Shown piece by piece: positions 36,737 to 45,924 of a stretch of DNA of 64,000 nucleotides. Under the pieces are notes generated by a model that saw nothing but the letters and a program-made list of their open reading frames with translations, searched no databases and was not told where the DNA came from. The stretch lies in contig NZ_JACSPN010000006.1 of NCBI RefSeq assembly GCF_015142735.1, positions 62,001 through 126,000 of the forward strand, written 5' to 3'. Source of the stretch: Oerskovia douganii (GTDB lineage Bacteria > Actinomycetota > Actinomycetes > Actinomycetales > Cellulomonadaceae). A program made the position numbers and the translations under genes. How positions within the stretch are numbered: position 1 is the stretch's first letter; every line of letters starts with the position of its first letter.

Positions 36737-36858
36737 TCCCCCACTCTATGGGGTGGGTGAAGTCCGGCCACGCCGTGTCCACCGCCTGGTGGCCCGGGCC
36801 GCGTCCACCAGCGGCCTTCCGCCCGCCGCAGCGTCGCCCTCTGCCCTAGGTTGGGCAC

Positions 36859-38259
36859 ATGAGTTCCGCAGACCACCCGGGCACGGGCGCCCCGGCTGCC
36901 CCGCACGCCCAGCCCGCCCCGTTCGCCCCTTCCGCGCAGACGTCGCTGCTCACGGACCGCTACGAGCTCACGATGCTCCAGGCAGCCCTCGCCGACGGGA
37001 CCGCGGACCGCCACTGCCTGTTCGAGGTCTTCACGCGCCGCCTGCCCGCCGGCCGGCGCTACGGGGTCCTCGCCGGGACCGGCCGCGTCCTGGAGTCGCT
37101 CGCCACGTTCCGCTTCACGGACCTCGAGCTCGACTGGCTCCGTGAGGCCCGGGTCGTCGACGAGCGCACGCTCGACTACCTCGCCGGCTACCGGTTCACC
37201 GGATCGATCACCGGCTACGCCGAGGGGGACGTCTTCTTCCCCCAGTCCCCCGTGATGGTCGTCGAGGGCACGTTCGCCGAGGCCGTGCTGCTCGAGACAC
37301 TGATCCTGTCGATCCTCAACTACGACTCCGCGGTCGCGTCGGCCGCCTCCCGCATGACGAGCGCAGCCGTCGACCGGCCGTGCCTCGAGATGGGGTCGCG
37401 CCGGGCGAGCGAGACGGCGGCCGTCGCCGCAGCCCGGGCGGCCGCGGTCGCGGGCTTCGCCGGCACGTCGAACCTCGAGGCCGGGCGCCGGTACGGCATC
37501 GACACGATCGGCACCGCCGCGCACGCCTTCACCCTCCTGCACGACGACGAACCGTCCGCCTTCGCGGCACAGGTCGCCTCGCTCGGGGTGGGCACGACCC
37601 TGCTCGTCGACACGTACGACGTGCGCCAAGGAGTGCGGAACGCCGTCGCCGCCGCCGGGACCGACCTCGGCGCCGTCCGCCTCGACTCGGGGGACCTCGG
37701 CATCCAGGCCGTCGAGGTCCGCAAGCAGCTCGACGGGCTCGGGGCGACCGGCACCCGCATCACGGTCACCTCCGACCTCGACGAGTACGCCATCGCCGCG
37801 CTCGCGGCCGCGCCCGTCGACTCCTACGGCGTGGGCACCTCGCTCGTCACGGGATCGGGCGCACCGACGTGCGGCATGGTCTACAAGCTCGTCGCACGCT
37901 CCGACGCCGACGGCGTGCTGCAGCCGGTCGCCAAGGCGTCGACGCTCAAGACCAGCACGGGCGGCCGCAAGTCCGCGGCGCGGCTGTTCGGCGACGACGG
38001 ACGGGCCGTCGCGGAGGTCCTCGTGACCGGGGCCGACGACGTCGTGTCCGCCTGGGAGCCGGGCGACGACGAGGACCTGCGCCCCCTGCACGTCCCGCTC
38101 GTCGTCGACGGCGCGGTCGACTCCCGCTGGATCGGCGCCTACGGGGTGCACAACGCCACGCAGCGGCACGCCGAGGCACGGGCCGAGCTGCCCCGCGGAG
38201 CGCGCCGGCTCTCCGCCGGGGACCCCGCCCTGCCGACCGTGACCCGCCGGGTCGACTGA
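36859..38259 (+). CDS. pncB: Nicotinate phosphoribosyltransferase
   Basis: The 466-residue enzyme makes nicotinate mononucleotide from nicotinate in NAD salvage, upstream of the reaction of NadD (also in this window). Motifs: LLTDRYELTMLQAAL near the N-terminus, FEVFTRRLPAGRRYGVLAG, the catalytic-histidine region in FAGTSNLEAGRRYGIDTIGTAAHAF, and VRLDSGDLGIQAVEVRK. The C-terminal part has VVYKLVA-like and STGGRKSAARLF segments. ATG follows TAGGTT by 6 nt (leaderless type). A 53-bp perfect hairpin ends the gene. Confidence 0.96.
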   Translation: MSSADHPGTGAPAAPHAQPAPFAPSAQTSLLTDRYELTMLQAALADGTADRHCLFEVFTRRLPAGRRYGVLAGTGRVLESLATFRFTDLELDWLREARVVDERTLDYLAGYRFTGSITGYAEGDVFFPQSPVMVVEGTFAEAVLLETLILSILNYDSAVASAASRMTSAAVDRPCLEMGSRRASETAAVAAARAAAVAGFAGTSNLEAGRRYGIDTIGTAAHAFTLLHDDEPSAFAAQVASLGVGTTLLVDTYDVRQGVRNAVAAAGTDLGAVRLDSGDLGIQAVEVRKQLDGLGATGTRITVTSDLDEYAIAALAAAPVDSYGVGTSLVTGSGAPTCGMVYKLVARSDADGVLQPVAKASTLKTSTGGRKSAARLFGDDGRAVAEVLVTGADDVVSAWEPGDDEDLRPLHVPLVVDGAVDSRWIGAYGVHNATQRHAEARAELPRGARRLSAGDPALPTVTRRVD

Positions 38260-38308
38260 CCTCCGTGCGGCTGCCGCCCCCGCAGGGCAGGGACGGTGTC
38301 GCCCGTGG

Positions 38309-38361
38309 AGGTACGCGTGAGGCCTGCACCCTCGTCGAGGGTGCAGGCCTCACGCGTACCT
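38309..38361. terminator. Perfect 26-bp inverted repeat, bidirectional terminator
   Basis: Arms 38309-38334 and 38336-38361 are exact complements, with essentially no spacer. It lies midway between the convergent pncB and helicase genes, 50 bp from one stop and 27 bp from the other. No T-tract is present on either side. Confidence 0.8.
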
Positions 38362-38387
38362 GCGGGTGTCGGGCCGACCTGCCCCGG

Positions 38388-40238
38388 CTACTTCTTGCCG
38401 ACGAACCAGCCGCGCAGCACGGCGACGCGCGCGTCGAGCTGGGCCACGGTCGCGAGCGGCACCTCCGGGCCCCCGCACCGACGCCGGAGCTCGGTGTGCA
38501 CCGTGCCGTGGGGCTGCCCGCTGCGTCGCGCCCACGCGCCCACGAGCTGCGACAGCTCCTTGCGCAGCTCGGCGGCACGACGGTGGTCGAGCTCGCTGCG
38601 GTCCACCTCCGCCCCCCTGGCCTTCTTGGACCGGGCCGACATCTGGTCCGCCTGACGCTGGCGCAGCAGGCTCGTCACCTGGTCCGCATCGAGCAGCCCC
38701 GGCAGTCCCAGGAAGTCCTGCTCCTCGTCCGAGCCGACGTCCGCCTCGGTACCGAACTCGCCCCCGTCGAAGAGCACGCGGTCGAAGGACGCCTGCGCCT
38801 CGAGCGCCTGGAACGTCCCCTGCATCCCGTCCGCGAGGCCGTCGGACGCCTTGTCCTCCCGGTTCGCCGCGGCCATGAGCGCGTCCTCGGGGTTGTACAT
38901 GTCCCCCTGCTCCTCGGCCGTGAGCGGCCGGTCGAGCGCGTGGTCACGCTCGAGCTCCAGGCCGTTCGCGAGCGCGAGCAGGTGCGGCACGCTGGGCAGG
39001 AAGACCGACGCCGTCTCTCCCCGACGCCGGGCGCGGACGAACCGCCCCACGGCCTGCGCGAAGAACAGGGGCGTCGCGGTCGACGTCGCGTAGACACCGA
39101 CGGCGAGCCGGGGCACGTCGACCCCCTCCGAGACCATCCTCACCGCGACCATCCACCGACCGTCGCCGTCGGAGAACTCGTCGATGCGACCGCTCGCACC
39201 GTCGTCGTCCGACAGCACGACCGTCGGCGACCTGCCCGTGATGCGGGCCAGGTGCCCGGCGTAGGCGCGCGCGTCGGTCTGGTCGGTCGCGATGACCAGG
39301 CCACCCGCGTCCGGGATCGCCCGGCGGACCTCGGTCAGGCGCTTGTCCGCCGCAGCGAGCACCGACGGGATCCACTCGCCGTCCGGATCGAGGGCCGTGC
39401 GCCAGGCCTGGCCCGTCATGTCCTTGGTCAACGCCTCGCCGAGCCGAGCGCTGACCTCGTCGCCCGACTTGGTGCGCCAGCGCATCTGGCCCGAGTACGA
39501 CAGGAAGATCACCGGACGCACGACATGGTCGCGCAGCGCGTCACCGTACCCGTAGGTGTAGTCCGCGGCCGAACGACGGATGCCGTCGGCACCGCGCTCG
39601 TAGGTCACGAACGGGATCGCGGCGGTGTCCGAGCGGAACGGCGTACCGGTCAGCGCGAGACGCCGCGTCGCGGGCTCGAACGCGTCTCGCACGGCTTCAC
39701 CCCAGGACAGCGCGTCACCACCGTGGTGGACCTCGTCGAGGATGACCAGGGTCCGCTCGGCCTCCGTGCGCGCCGTGTGGAGCGCTGGCTTGGCCGCGAC
39801 CTGGGCGTACGTCAGGGCGACCCCGTCGTAGCTGGAGCCGTGCCGCCCCTGGCTGTTGCGGAAGTTCGGGTCGATCCGGATACCGACGCGCGCCGCCGCA
39901 TCGGCCCACTGGTGCTTGAGGTGCTCCGTGGGGGCGACGACCGTCACACGCCGGACGACCCCCTGCTCGAGGAGCTCGGTCGCGACACGCAGGGCGAACG
40001 TCGTCTTGCCCGCGCCCGGGGTCGCGACGGCCAGGAAGTCACGAGGGGCGCGGACCCGGTAGAGCTCGAGCGCCTCGGCCTGCCAGGCGCGCAGCTTGGA
40101 GGCCGTACCCCACGGGGCACGGCGCGGGAAGGCGGGCGACAGGTGCGAGGCAGCGGCCGAGGAGGCCCCCAGCGGGGCCGAGGGTGGGAGGTTCGAGGAC
40201 GGGCGAGCGGACGAGTTCGAGAGAGGCTGCCCACTCAC
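38388..40238 (-). CDS. DEAD/DEAH-box helicase (ResIII/superfamily 2)
   Basis: The 616-residue SF2 helicase has motif I ATPGAGKTT (72-80), motif II DEVHH (168-172), motif III LTGTPFRSD, motif IV-V sequences MVSEGVDVPRLAVG and motif VI QAVGRFVRARRRGETA. The Q-like entry is KLRAWQAEALELY. The C-terminal ~150 residues are unassigned, with Asp/Glu-rich stretches and KSKKARG. Members of this actinobacterial group are compared with XPB-type DNA helicases. The GTG overlaps the DUF3039 stop (GTGA), linking the two. Confidence 0.9.
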   Translation of the reverse strand: MSGQPLSNSSARPSSNLPPSAPLGASSAAASHLSPAFPRRAPWGTASKLRAWQAEALELYRVRAPRDFLAVATPGAGKTTFALRVATELLEQGVVRRVTVVAPTEHLKHQWADAAARVGIRIDPNFRNSQGRHGSSYDGVALTYAQVAAKPALHTARTEAERTLVILDEVHHGGDALSWGEAVRDAFEPATRRLALTGTPFRSDTAAIPFVTYERGADGIRRSAADYTYGYGDALRDHVVRPVIFLSYSGQMRWRTKSGDEVSARLGEALTKDMTGQAWRTALDPDGEWIPSVLAAADKRLTEVRRAIPDAGGLVIATDQTDARAYAGHLARITGRSPTVVLSDDDGASGRIDEFSDGDGRWMVAVRMVSEGVDVPRLAVGVYATSTATPLFFAQAVGRFVRARRRGETASVFLPSVPHLLALANGLELERDHALDRPLTAEEQGDMYNPEDALMAAANREDKASDGLADGMQGTFQALEAQASFDRVLFDGGEFGTEADVGSDEEQDFLGLPGLLDADQVTSLLRQRQADQMSARSKKARGAEVDRSELDHRRAAELRKELSQLVGAWARRSGQPHGTVHTELRRRCGGPEVPLATVAQLDARVAVLRGWFVGKK

Positions 40239-40585
40239 TTGCCGGAATCACCCTCGCCGTCCTGCGGGGCACGAAGGCCGTCGTAGATCTCCTTGCAGGT
40301 GGGGCACACCGGGAACTTGTTGGGGTCACGGCCCGGAACCCAGACCTTGCCGCACAGCGCGATCACCGGCTTGCCGGACAGGGCCGACTGCATGATCTTC
40401 TCCTTGCGCACGTAGTGCGCGAACCGCTCGTGGTCCCCGGGCTCGACCTCTGCCGTGGTCTCCGTGCGCTCGAGGACGCTCGTCGACGTCCCGCCGTTCG
40501 GGTCGGTGTCCGGGACGATCGGTTCCGGTCCCGACGGGCTGCCTGCCGCGGGTCCGTCGGTGGGGAGGGTCAAGGGTTCGATCAT
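40235..40585 (-). CDS. DUF3039 zinc-ribbon-type protein
   Basis: The 116-residue protein has an acidic Pro/Thr-rich N-terminus, then HERFAHYVRKEKIMQSALSGKPVIALCGKVWVPGRDP and FPVCPTCKEIYDGL. A C17-spaced cysteine and the CPTC pair suggest metal binding. DUF3039 and the following helicase form a conserved actinobacterial pair. ATG follows a TAGACT box by 7 nt (leaderless type). Precise role unknown; association with the helicase is supported by the 4-bp overlap. Confidence 0.88.
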   Translation of the reverse strand: MIEPLTLPTDGPAAGSPSGPEPIVPDTDPNGGTSTSVLERTETTAEVEPGDHERFAHYVRKEKIMQSALSGKPVIALCGKVWVPGRDPNKFPVCPTCKEIYDGLRAPQDGEGDSGK

Positions 40586-40615
40586 GAACTCGAGTCTACG
40601 TCGGGGAACGCGAAA

Positions 40616-40655
40616 CCCGTCGGCTCCGACCAGGGGCGTGGTCGGAACCGACGGG
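40616..40655 (-). terminator. Hairpin terminator after nagB or upstream of DUF3039
   Basis: Arms 40616-40632 and 40639-40655 pair with one mismatch (about 16 bp). It lies 46 bp past the nagB stop and in front of the DUF3039 -10 box. Confidence 0.65.
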
Positions 40656-40700
40656 CGGCTGAGTGCTCGCACGGGCCGGTCGGCCCGTCGAACGAAAGGG

Positions 40701-41483
40701 CTACAGGCCCTGCCACTCCGGCTTGGAGAGGAAGGTCTGACGGTAGTAGTCGCCGAGCTGCAGGCGAGACGCCGCGGCGTCGTCCACCAGGACCGTCGCG
40801 TGCGGGTGCATCTGCATGATCGTCGCGGGCCACATCGCCGACACGGGGCCCTCGACGAGCTGGTGGACCGCCTCGGCCTTGCCCTTGCCCGAGGCGAGGA
40901 GCACGAGGTGCTTGGCAGACATGATGGTCGCCAGCCCCTGCGTGAGGCAGTGCTGAGGCACCTGGGCGAGGTCGTCGCCGAAGAAGCGGGCGTTGTCCTC
41001 ACGGGTCTGCGCGGTCAGCGTCTTGATGCGCGTCCGCGAGGCGAGCGACGAGCCGGGCTCGTTGAACGCGATGTGCCCGTCGGTGCCGATGCCGAGGATC
41101 TGCAGGTCGACGCCACCGGCGTCGACGATCTTGCGCTCGTAGTCGGCGCACGCGGCGACCAGGTCCTCGGCGTTGCCGTCGGGCCCCTGCACCGCACCGG
41201 GGGCGAAGTCGACGCGCGAGGCGATCTCCTTCTCGATGACGTTGCGATAGCGCTCCGGGTGGTCCTCCGCGATGCCGACGTACTCGTCGAGCATGAAGGC
41301 CCTGGCCTGCGCGAACGAGAGACCTTCCTCGGTGTGGCGCCGGACCAGCTCGTCGTAGACCTTCAGCGGGCTCGAGCCGGTGGCCAGGCCGACGACCGCG
41401 GTCGGGGTCGCGCGGACCAGCTTGTCGATCGCTTCTGCGGCGAGCACCGCGAGCTGATCGGCGGGGGCAATGACAACTTCCAT
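40701..41483 (-). CDS. nagB: Glucosamine-6-phosphate deaminase
   Basis: The 260-residue enzyme converts glucosamine-6-phosphate to fructose-6-phosphate and ammonia. Motifs: VVGLATGSSPLKVYDEL for phosphate, MLDEYVGI with the catalytic aspartate, GIGTDGHIAFNEPGSS with the catalytic Asp/His, and VLLASGKGKAEAV. The ATG shares one base with the ROK kinase stop. It is the last gene of the six-gene amino-sugar set; no nagA is seen in the window. Confidence 0.96.
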   Translation of the reverse strand: MEVVIAPADQLAVLAAEAIDKLVRATPTAVVGLATGSSPLKVYDELVRRHTEEGLSFAQARAFMLDEYVGIAEDHPERYRNVIEKEIASRVDFAPGAVQGPDGNAEDLVAACADYERKIVDAGGVDLQILGIGTDGHIAFNEPGSSLASRTRIKTLTAQTREDNARFFGDDLAQVPQHCLTQGLATIMSAKHLVLLASGKGKAEAVHQLVEGPVSAMWPATIMQMHPHATVLVDDAAASRLQLGDYYRQTFLSKPEWQGL

Positions 41484-42463
41484 CAGGACACCTTCCTACG
41501 GCCGGCGATGGCTGCTCCCACCGCGGCAACGGGCACATCACTCGGAGCCAGAGAGACACGCTTCTCGAGCTCCAGGGAGGACAAGAACGGCGACGTGCTC
41601 GACTGCGCGACGAGCGCGCTGCGCACCACGTCGAGGAGAGGCTGGCCGAGACCGGTGACCCCTCCCCCGAGGACGACGTGCCGGACGTCGACCGTCAGCT
41701 CGAGGATGCGGATCGCGCTCGCCACCGCTGCGGCGAACTCGTCCCTGATCCTCAGCGCTTCCGAGTCTCCGGCCGCTGCCGCCTCGAAGAGCTCCGCGGG
41801 GGCCGGGCGACCGAACCTCGAGGGCCACCGCGCACTGAGCGCGGTCCCCGAAGCATAGGTCTCGACGCAGCCCCGCTGACCGCACGCGCACAGGGGACCC
41901 TCTGGATTGATCGGGATGTGTCCGATCTCACCAGCAGCCCCGCTCACGCCTCGTCGGAGCTCACCCCCCAGGACGATGCCTGCCGCGAGCCCCGTCCCCA
42001 GCGCGAGGAACGCCAGGTCCTGACCTTCGGGGCCCATGGCGTGCGAGGCACCCAGCGCGGCGACGTTCAGGTCGTTGTCCACGTCCACCGGGATCCCGCC
42101 GAAGAGCGCCGAGAGCTCGCGGGCCAGCCCGAACGGCTCGCCCTCGATCCCGAGGTTCACCGCGTGCATCACCGATCCGCTCTGCGGGTCGACCAGCCCG
42201 GGCACGCCCAGGCCGAGGCCCGCGAGCGCGGCGGGCGCGAGGCCCGCCGCGTCCGTCAAGGACCTGACGGCCTGGGCCGCGCTCGAGACCACGCCCTGCG
42301 GGCCGCGGACGGTCGGCAGCTTGACCGACCCCTCGATCGCTCCGTCCGGTCCGAGCAGCACGCCCAGGACCTTGGTCCCGCCGACGTCCAGCCCGACCGA
42401 ATGGCCGCCCGGCAGTGCGGCTGCCTCGCCGAGCGACGAGGCAGCCGTGCTCACCTCGCTCAC
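41483..42463 (-). CDS. ROK family sugar kinase
   Basis: The 326-residue kinase has the ATP motif LDVGGTKVLGVLLGPDG (~23-39), the GLGVPGLVDPQSG region, VDNDLNVAALGA with the catalytic aspartate, and the ROK zinc motif CACGQRGCVETYASG. Absence of an N-terminal winged-helix domain makes it an enzyme, not a repressor. The context with nagB and an ABC importer points to N-acetylglucosamine or glucosamine kinase activity; glucokinase is the alternative. GTG start, 1 bp after the upstream permease. Confidence 0.88.
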   Translation of the reverse strand: MSEVSTAASSLGEAAALPGGHSVGLDVGGTKVLGVLLGPDGAIEGSVKLPTVRGPQGVVSSAAQAVRSLTDAAGLAPAALAGLGLGVPGLVDPQSGSVMHAVNLGIEGEPFGLARELSALFGGIPVDVDNDLNVAALGASHAMGPEGQDLAFLALGTGLAAGIVLGGELRRGVSGAAGEIGHIPINPEGPLCACGQRGCVETYASGTALSARWPSRFGRPAPAELFEAAAAGDSEALRIRDEFAAAVASAIRILELTVDVRHVVLGGGVTGLGQPLLDVVRSALVAQSSTSPFLSSLELEKRVSLAPSDVPVAAVGAAIAGRRKVS

Positions 42464-42464
42464 G

Positions 42465-43394
42465 TCAGCCCTTCACCGCACCTGAGACGAGACCGCCGGT
42501 CATCCGCCCCTGGACGATGAGGAAGAAGATGACGACCGGGATCGCGATCAGCACCGAGCCAGCCATCAGGCCGCCCCAGTTGGTGGCCTGCGTGGCCTGC
42601 TGGAACGTGCGCAGCCAGAGCGGCAACGTCATGGACTCCGGACGGGTCATGATGATCAGCGCCATCACGAACTCGTTCCAGGCCTGGATGAACGCGAAGA
42701 CGCCGGTCGCCACGAGGCCCGGTGCCAGCAGCGGGAACGTGATCCGCCAGAAGGCCTTGGCGCGCGAGCAGCCGTCGATCATGGCTGCCTCCTCGAGCTC
42801 GGCCGGGACCCCGGCGACGAACCCGCGCAGCGTCCAGATCGTGAAGGGCAGGACGCCCGACAGGTAGACGATGCCCAGGCCGATGATCGAGTTGAGGAGC
42901 TGCCACCCGTCGATGATCCGGAAGATCGAGATCATCATGGCCTCGCCCGGGATCATCTGGACCGCGAGGATCGCGATGATGAACGCCTTGCGGCCCTTGA
43001 AGTTGAACCGGGTCACGGCGAGCGACGCCAGGAACGCCAGGACCATGGACACGATCAGCACGAAGAACGTGACCAAGACCGAGTTGCCCAGGGCGGGCAG
43101 GAACGGCGCGCGCTCCTGGTTGAAGATCGCGTTCTTGTAGTTGTCGATCGTGAACGAGGAGCCGGGGAAGAACGTCAGGTCCGTGCTGCGGATCATGTTC
43201 GTCGGCAGGAAGGACGAGTTGATCATCCAGTAGACCGGGAACGCCGAGGCCGCGAAGACGATCACGGCGATCACGCTGTAGACGACGTTCGAGACCTTCT
43301 TGCGCTGTCCCTCACGGGTCTTGCGCGGGCCGCTCCCCGAGGACCGAGGTGCCGTCGTGGCGGTCCCCGCGACGGTCGGGTTGAGGGTGCTCAC
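42465..43394 (-). CDS. Carbohydrate ABC transporter permease (MalG-like)
   Basis: The 309-residue inner permease has six membrane helices and the cytoplasmic EAA loop ELEEAAMIDGCSRAKAFWRITFPLLAP, which docks the ATPase. A ~35-residue basic N-terminal tail (SGPRKTREGQRKKV) precedes helix 1. It overlaps the upstream permease gene by 4 bp. No ATPase gene is in the cluster, so the shared MsiK-type ATPase probably energises it, as in Streptomyces sugar importers. Confidence 0.93.
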   Translation of the reverse strand: MSTLNPTVAGTATTAPRSSGSGPRKTREGQRKKVSNVVYSVIAVIVFAASAFPVYWMINSSFLPTNMIRSTDLTFFPGSSFTIDNYKNAIFNQERAPFLPALGNSVLVTFFVLIVSMVLAFLASLAVTRFNFKGRKAFIIAILAVQMIPGEAMMISIFRIIDGWQLLNSIIGLGIVYLSGVLPFTIWTLRGFVAGVPAELEEAAMIDGCSRAKAFWRITFPLLAPGLVATGVFAFIQAWNEFVMALIIMTRPESMTLPLWLRTFQQATQATNWGGLMAGSVLIAIPVVIFFLIVQGRMTGGLVSGAVKG

Positions 43395-44344
43395 AGCTCT
43401 TCCTCCTTGACGGTCTGGCGCACGTAGTAGTACGAGATCCCCATCATGATGAACACCAGGATGACCGCGATGGCGCTCGCGGTGCCGTAGTGCCCCTGGG
43501 CCATGCCCATCTGGTAGATGTACACGCCGATGGTGTTGGTCTTCTCGGCGATGCCACCGATGCCCTGGAGCACGAAGATCTGGGTGAAGACGCGCAGGTC
43601 CCAGATGATCGACAGGATGATGAGGACGACGATGATGCTGCGCACGTAGGGGACCATGATCAGTCGGAAGCGCTGGGCCGGCGTCGCACCGTCGAGCGAA
43701 GCGGCCTCGAGGACCTCACCGGGAACCTGGGTCAGGCCGGCGTACATCGTGAACGCCACGAACGGCACGCTCTGCCAGACGATGATCAAGGCAGCCACGA
43801 TGTAGAACATCAGGGGGTTGATGAGCCACGAGTGGCCCATCCAGTTGTCCCCCGTGATCTTCGTCAGCACGTTGTTGACCACGCCGTACTGGGTGTCGAA
43901 GATCCAGCCCCACACGATCACCGCGGCGAGGGCGGGCATGGCCCAGGCCAGCAGCAGGCCGATCGAGACGAGCAGACGGAAGAACTTGTTGAGGCGCATC
44001 ATCAGCAGGGCGAGCAGGATGCCGATCGCCATGGTGAGGAACACGCAGACCACCATGAAGGCGAAGCTGCGGGCGAGGACCGTCCAGAACACCGGGTCGG
44101 TGAGCGTGTCGGTGTAGTTCTGGAAACCCACCCATTCGGCGGGGACTCCCATGAGCTGGGCGCGCTCGTACTTCTGGAACGACATGATGAAGAGGTTGAC
44201 CAACGGGTACCCGACCATGATGGCCAGGACCAGGAGGCTAGGGGCCAGCAAGAGCCAGGGCAGCTTGGATGACCGCTTCTTCGGGGGCTTGAGAGTGTCC
44301 TTCAGCTCGACCGCTGGGGACGACTCGAGGGTGGATGAGCTCAT
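43391..44344 (-). CDS. Carbohydrate ABC transporter permease (MalF-like)
   Basis: The 317-residue permease has six helices and the EAA loop EVLEAASLDGATPAQRFRLIMVPYVRS. The N-terminus is cytoplasmic with KPPKKRSSK. It pairs with the downstream permease to form the membrane channel. Two hairpins separate it from the solute-binding gene, so it is expected to be less expressed than that gene. Confidence 0.93.
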   Translation of the reverse strand: MSSSTLESSPAVELKDTLKPPKKRSSKLPWLLLAPSLLVLAIMVGYPLVNLFIMSFQKYERAQLMGVPAEWVGFQNYTDTLTDPVFWTVLARSFAFMVVCVFLTMAIGILLALLMMRLNKFFRLLVSIGLLLAWAMPALAAVIVWGWIFDTQYGVVNNVLTKITGDNWMGHSWLINPLMFYIVAALIIVWQSVPFVAFTMYAGLTQVPGEVLEAASLDGATPAQRFRLIMVPYVRSIIVVLIILSIIWDLRVFTQIFVLQGIGGIAEKTNTIGVYIYQMGMAQGHYGTASAIAVILVFIMMGISYYYVRQTVKEEEL

Positions 44345-44424
44345 TTTCTCACTCCGTCGAGGGCTTGCACGGTTCGAGCAGGACCGTGCGGAGGCAGGTG
44401 GTGCGAGGGTGTCCAGTCATGCCG

Positions 44425-44496
44425 AGGGGTGGGAGCTCCGCGGAACTCCCACCCCTGCGGCACCTGGTCGGTGATCCTCCCTCACGGAGGATCACC
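44425..44496 (-). promoter_or_regulatory. Two intercistronic hairpins between solute-binding protein and permease genes
   Basis: Hairpin A pairs 44425-44435 with 44446-44456 (11 bp perfect). Hairpin B pairs 44470-44480 with 44486-44496 (11 bp perfect, 5-nt loop), 5 bp after the binding-protein stop. The layout matches the malE-malF type of segmental mRNA stability and partial termination that favours the binding protein. Confidence 0.65.
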
Positions 44497-44501
44497 TGGG
44501 A

Positions 44502-45791
44502 TCAGCTGTTGAGCGTCGACTCGATCTGCTCGTCGAGCTTCGTGGCGATCGCCTGGACGTCCCCACCCTGAGCGAGCTGGACGAACGCGTCCTGGAGGTA
44601 GCGCTTGGCCTCGACGTCGGCCCACTTCGGGGAAGCCGGGGTCAGCTTGGCAGCGGCCGCGGCAGCAGCACCCGCCTGCGTGATCTCGTCGTCCGGCAGG
44701 AACTTGGCCTGCGAGACCTTGGCCGGGATCAGGCCGTTGGTGGCCATGATCTCCTGGTAGCCGTCGCTCAGCATGATCTCGAGAGCGCTGAGGGCGAGCT
44801 CCTGGTTCTGGGACTTGGTCGCGACGGCGATGTTCGAGCCACCGGCCATGACCTGGGCGGCCGTGCCGGCCTCCTTGCCCGGGAGGGCGAAGGCGTGCAG
44901 GTCCGAGCCGTAGGTCGTGGCGCAGCCAGGCGCCTCGGCCGTCTCCTCAGCCTTGATGGACCACTGAACCCACGTCGGCGCGGAGAGGAAGCCGATGTTG
45001 CCCTCGCAGAAGGGGATCTGCTGGTCGGTCTCCTGGCCGTCCTTCGGAGCCTTCGAGGCCGTCAGCATGACGTCCTGGATCTGCTCGAGGCCCTTGATGC
45101 CGCCCTCGGAGGAGAAGCCGGCCTCCCACTTGTCGCCCTTCTTCTCGGCGATGAAGCCACCGTTCTCCCAGATGTAGGGGAGACCGTTGTACCAGTCCTG
45201 GCCGGGCCAGTAGATGCCCGAGCGCGTGTCGGTCGTGAGGGCCTTGCCCTGCGCGACGTAGTCGTCGAGGGTCTCGGGGGCGACGAAGCCGTCGCCGACG
45301 ATCTGCTGCGAGTAGAAGACTGCACGCGCACCGGAGTAGTACGGGGCCGCGTAGAACTTCTCGTCGTACGTGCCGGCCTCGACGAAGCCGGGGAGCAGGT
45401 CGTCGCCGCCGAGCGCCTCGTACTTGTCCGTCAGGTCGGTGAAGAAGCCGGCCGAGGTGAAGGCGGCGGCCTGCGTGTTACCGACCTCGACGACGTCGGG
45501 GCTGTCGGAGCTGGCGAGCGAGGTCGTGAGCTTGTCGACCAGACCGGTCCAGGACTGCTCCTCGATCGTGAGGGTAGAACCGGGGTTCTCCTTCTCGAAG
45601 GTCGTCTTGAGGTACTCGCGAGCGTCCGCGGGCGTGTCGGTGCCGACGAGCCAGACGCGGATGTCGCCCGTCTTGGCAGCGTCGCCAGAGGCGCCGTCGG
45701 AGCCGGAGTCGCCGGAGCCACACGCGGTGAGCGCGAGCGCCAGGGTGATCGTCGAAGCCACCGTGGTGGCGACGAGGCGGTTCCTCTTCAC
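44502..45791 (-). CDS. Extracellular solute-binding lipoprotein of a sugar ABC transporter
   Basis: The 429-residue lipoprotein has an N-terminal signal (VKRNRLVATTVASTITLALA) and lipobox LTAC. The mature chain is an SBP family 1 fold: GDIRVWLVGTDTPADAREYL, then VVEVGNTQAAAFTSAGFF and a C-terminal YLQDAFVQLAQGGDVQAIA. The GTG start at 45791 follows GAGAGGAAGTACC; a much longer upstream frame is spurious. Ligand is probably N-acetylglucosamine or chitobiose given nagB and the ROK kinase, but this is inference. Confidence 0.93.
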   Translation of the reverse strand: MKRNRLVATTVASTITLALALTACGSGDSGSDGASGDAAKTGDIRVWLVGTDTPADAREYLKTTFEKENPGSTLTIEEQSWTGLVDKLTTSLASSDSPDVVEVGNTQAAAFTSAGFFTDLTDKYEALGGDDLLPGFVEAGTYDEKFYAAPYYSGARAVFYSQQIVGDGFVAPETLDDYVAQGKALTTDTRSGIYWPGQDWYNGLPYIWENGGFIAEKKGDKWEAGFSSEGGIKGLEQIQDVMLTASKAPKDGQETDQQIPFCEGNIGFLSAPTWVQWSIKAEETAEAPGCATTYGSDLHAFALPGKEAGTAAQVMAGGSNIAVATKSQNQELALSALEIMLSDGYQEIMATNGLIPAKVSQAKFLPDDEITQAGAAAAAAAKLTPASPKWADVEAKRYLQDAFVQLAQGGDVQAIATKLDEQIESTLNS

Positions 45792-45858
45792 TGGGGTACT
45801 TCCTCTCGGTAATTCGAAGTGGCGGCGTCGATGACACCACCTGAGGTGATACGGGAGG

Positions 45859-45886
45859 TACTGCGGTACTGCTACTGGGATTACTG
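45859..45886 (-). promoter_or_regulatory. Cluster of four TACTG/CAGTA repeats upstream of the binding-protein gene
   Basis: TACTG occurs at 45859, 45867, 45873 and 45882 within 28 bp, about 70 bp upstream of the solute-binding start. The AGTA core also appears in the ROK operator palindrome at 47091-47111. It may be a regulator-binding region for the transporter operon, but spacing is irregular. Confidence 0.4.
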
Positions 45887-45924
45887 CAGGACCGGGTCGG
45901 CCGGGCGACGACCGTGAGCCGAGC

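Noticed and set aside
37380-40286. 968-residue plus-strand frame across pncB and the helicase gene
   Set aside because: Opposite-frame shadow of pncB then antisense of the helicase; it also crosses the perfect hairpin at 38309.
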